NCBI GenBank assembly: GCA_012932295.1
Contig: JAAONU010000023.1
Coordinates: 72,681-136,680 of the forward strand
Direction: 5' to 3'
Origin: Cyclina sinensis
Taxonomy: Eukaryota > Mollusca > Bivalvia > Venerida > Veneridae
Length of the DNA stretch: 64,000 bases
Below the pieces are notes generated by a model. It made no database searches, was not told the DNA's origin, and saw only the letters and a list, made by a program, of their open reading frames with translations. Within the stretch, counting starts at the first letter, position 1; each line of letters opens with the position of its first letter. Positions 62,660 through 64,000 of the stretch are shown here, one piece after another. Both the position numbers and the translations under genes were made by a program.

Positions 62660-62700
62660 ACGACCTGAGCCGCCATTTTGTTACTTTGCGGCGATAAAAT
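62660..62700 (-). promoter_or_regulatory. Probable MED14 core promoter / first exon with a YY1-type motif
   Basis: On the minus strand, 'aaaatggcggct' (motif CCGCCATTTT at 62670-62679 on +) matches the YY1-type initiator common at housekeeping gene starts. It is preceded by a CG-containing stretch and followed by CAG then GTCGTC, a possible donor of an untranslated exon. It lies about 1 kb upstream of the first coding exon. Inference only. Confidence 0.35.
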
Positions 62701-62825
62701 CCGTCCGTACCGTACCTCTACAATACGAAGTGCTGCAATTTTTTTTTGACAGACCTAAAAAAACGGTAGGGTCGGGCATATTTTTAGGTAGGGTCGAACA
62801 GAACAATTTTTTTTTTAGGCCTTAC
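62695..62825. repeat. Probable dispersed repeat with duplicated TAGGGTCG phrase
   Basis: 'acggtagggtcgggcata' and 'aggtagggtcgaacaga' are near repeats flanked by A/T runs, ending in TTTTAGGCCTTA. No coding. The boundaries are uncertain. Confidence 0.35.
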
Positions 62826-64000
62826 TTGTGCTCACAAGTTTGTCTTGCTCATATCAACAAGACTGAGGTGAAAACCACCAAAACTTAGTACACAAGAGTA
62901 TTAAAAATATATTAATTCATAATCTGCAGATCACCTTAAATGATCACTGACACATTTTTTTCTTTCATTCTTATATATCTAGCCATTCATAGTAGAGCAG
63001 AAAAAAGATTTACTGAAAACTTAGGGTTTTATTAAGTAACTGAAATAATTCAGTACAAATTCTCAATGAAAAATGATAAAAAGATACATTGTACTTCCTC
63101 CTAGGACAGACATAAGCAGTATCTTATTTTTTATGTTTGATGGCTTTCTTACAGCCTGATATATATAGGGCTAAGAAATCTGAGAGCTGTCTGTTAAATC
63201 AACGTGTATGAGGAGCCATAAGACATTGTGTCACATAAAAGTCAAACATGAAATAACATAAATAAATGGATGCTAGAGGTGAAATTATAATGTAATGGCT
63301 TCTTCAAAGGCCTAAATAAGAGGTATTATTACTCTACCCAGACAGCTGAATGGGGGTGACAAAGGTTATGCTCCAGTGTCTTTATGCGCCACTTTCAAGA
63401 GGTTATGCACCATTATTGATAGAGAATTTGGGTGAGAATAACTACTGTTGTTGCTATCAAAGGCAGGTGTGAAAACTCAACCAAAATAGTTGAACTACAG
63501 TACAGCTCCTGCGATATGTACATTTTTCTCTTAAACTCCGCGGACCTTGCGAGGAAAATCGCCGAGAAACGCCCTAAATCGGGGAGGCGTCGCGGAGACG
63601 AATTTTGTCTGGTTAGTGACGGTATTAGCTGTGAAGCTGCAGATTATCAATCCTCCGCGGATCTCCGCGATTTGTTTATGCATTCAGTTGACTGAAGTGT
63701 ATATATGACAAGTGAAATTTTATATTTACTTACTCTTTTTATCTTCATGTTTTAGGATGCCTAATAGTAATATTTCGTTTCGTCACATGTTTTGACACAT
63801 TAATTTATTGACAGACACAAGACCATGTCTCATGGCCTATGATCTGTACACGCATGATACATTGCGTCTCAACCACTAATTGGTTCCTAAATATAACTTT
63901 TGACCTTTAACATTGAGCGACAGTTATTTTCCGAAAATGATATTCACCTCACTTTAAAAGCTTCAGACACCACGTGCTCTTTAAAGCGTGAATTACAGTC
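62826..64000. other. Distal flank, no gene supported
   Basis: AT-rich except for a CpG-rich patch at 63535-63670 that contains repeated TCCGCGGA-type palindromes. The open frame through the patch (63432-63695) begins with GTG, lacks an ATG and has no recognisable motif. It could be the edge of a CpG-rich promoter of a neighbouring gene. Confidence 0.35.

Noticed and set aside
63432..63695. 87-codon open frame in a CpG-rich patch
   Set aside because: It starts with GTG rather than ATG, has no motif and contains palindromic CCGCGG repeats; more likely a regulatory or repeat patch.

Overview
This 64 kb window is AT-rich animal genomic DNA with spliced genes (GT-AG introns), long introns full of tandem and dispersed repeats, and no sign of operons. 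The repeat style (short hairpin-ended dispersed families, tRNA-derived SINEs, small inverted-repeat elements, minisatellites inside introns) and the gene content suggest a lophotrochozoan, most likely a bivalve mollusc. That taxon is an inference, not something the sequence proves.

Layout. Positions 1-7640 show no gene I can support. A single coding exon at 7665-8843 (+) encodes a 392-residue protein with five C2H2-type zinc fingers of the PRDM1/Blimp-1 kind but no PR/SET domain. Positions 8850-15140 hold tandem and dispersed repeats and a TTAA-bounded inverted-repeat element. A two-exon minus-strand gene (19277 to 15142) encodes an unrecognised, largely disordered 920-residue protein. A 5'-truncated, broken non-LTR retrotransposon lies at 22812-24950. 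A four-exon plus-strand gene (25591-29357) encodes MEI4, a partner in starting meiotic double-strand breaks. From 61658 down to 30592 the minus strand carries a complete 36-exon gene for Mediator subunit MED14, about 1400 residues. MEI4 and MED14 converge tail to tail, about 1.2 kb apart. The last 1-2 kb holds the probable MED14 promoter and repeat fragments.

Functionally the genes are unrelated: a DNA-binding repressor-type zinc-finger protein, a nuclear-looking unknown, a meiotic recombination factor and a core transcription coactivator subunit. The most informative details are: (1) MED14 exon 27 carries one extra base that breaks an otherwise perfect reading frame, with a cryptic acceptor 28 nt downstream that would restore it; (2) the Blimp-1-type gene has an in-frame stop right after its splice acceptor, so no SET domain can be spliced onto it; (3) MED14 exon 5 sits between two minisatellites, and one of them is built from copies of that exon's own acceptor tract; (4) several small inverted-repeat and hairpin-ended repeat families have two copies each in the window.
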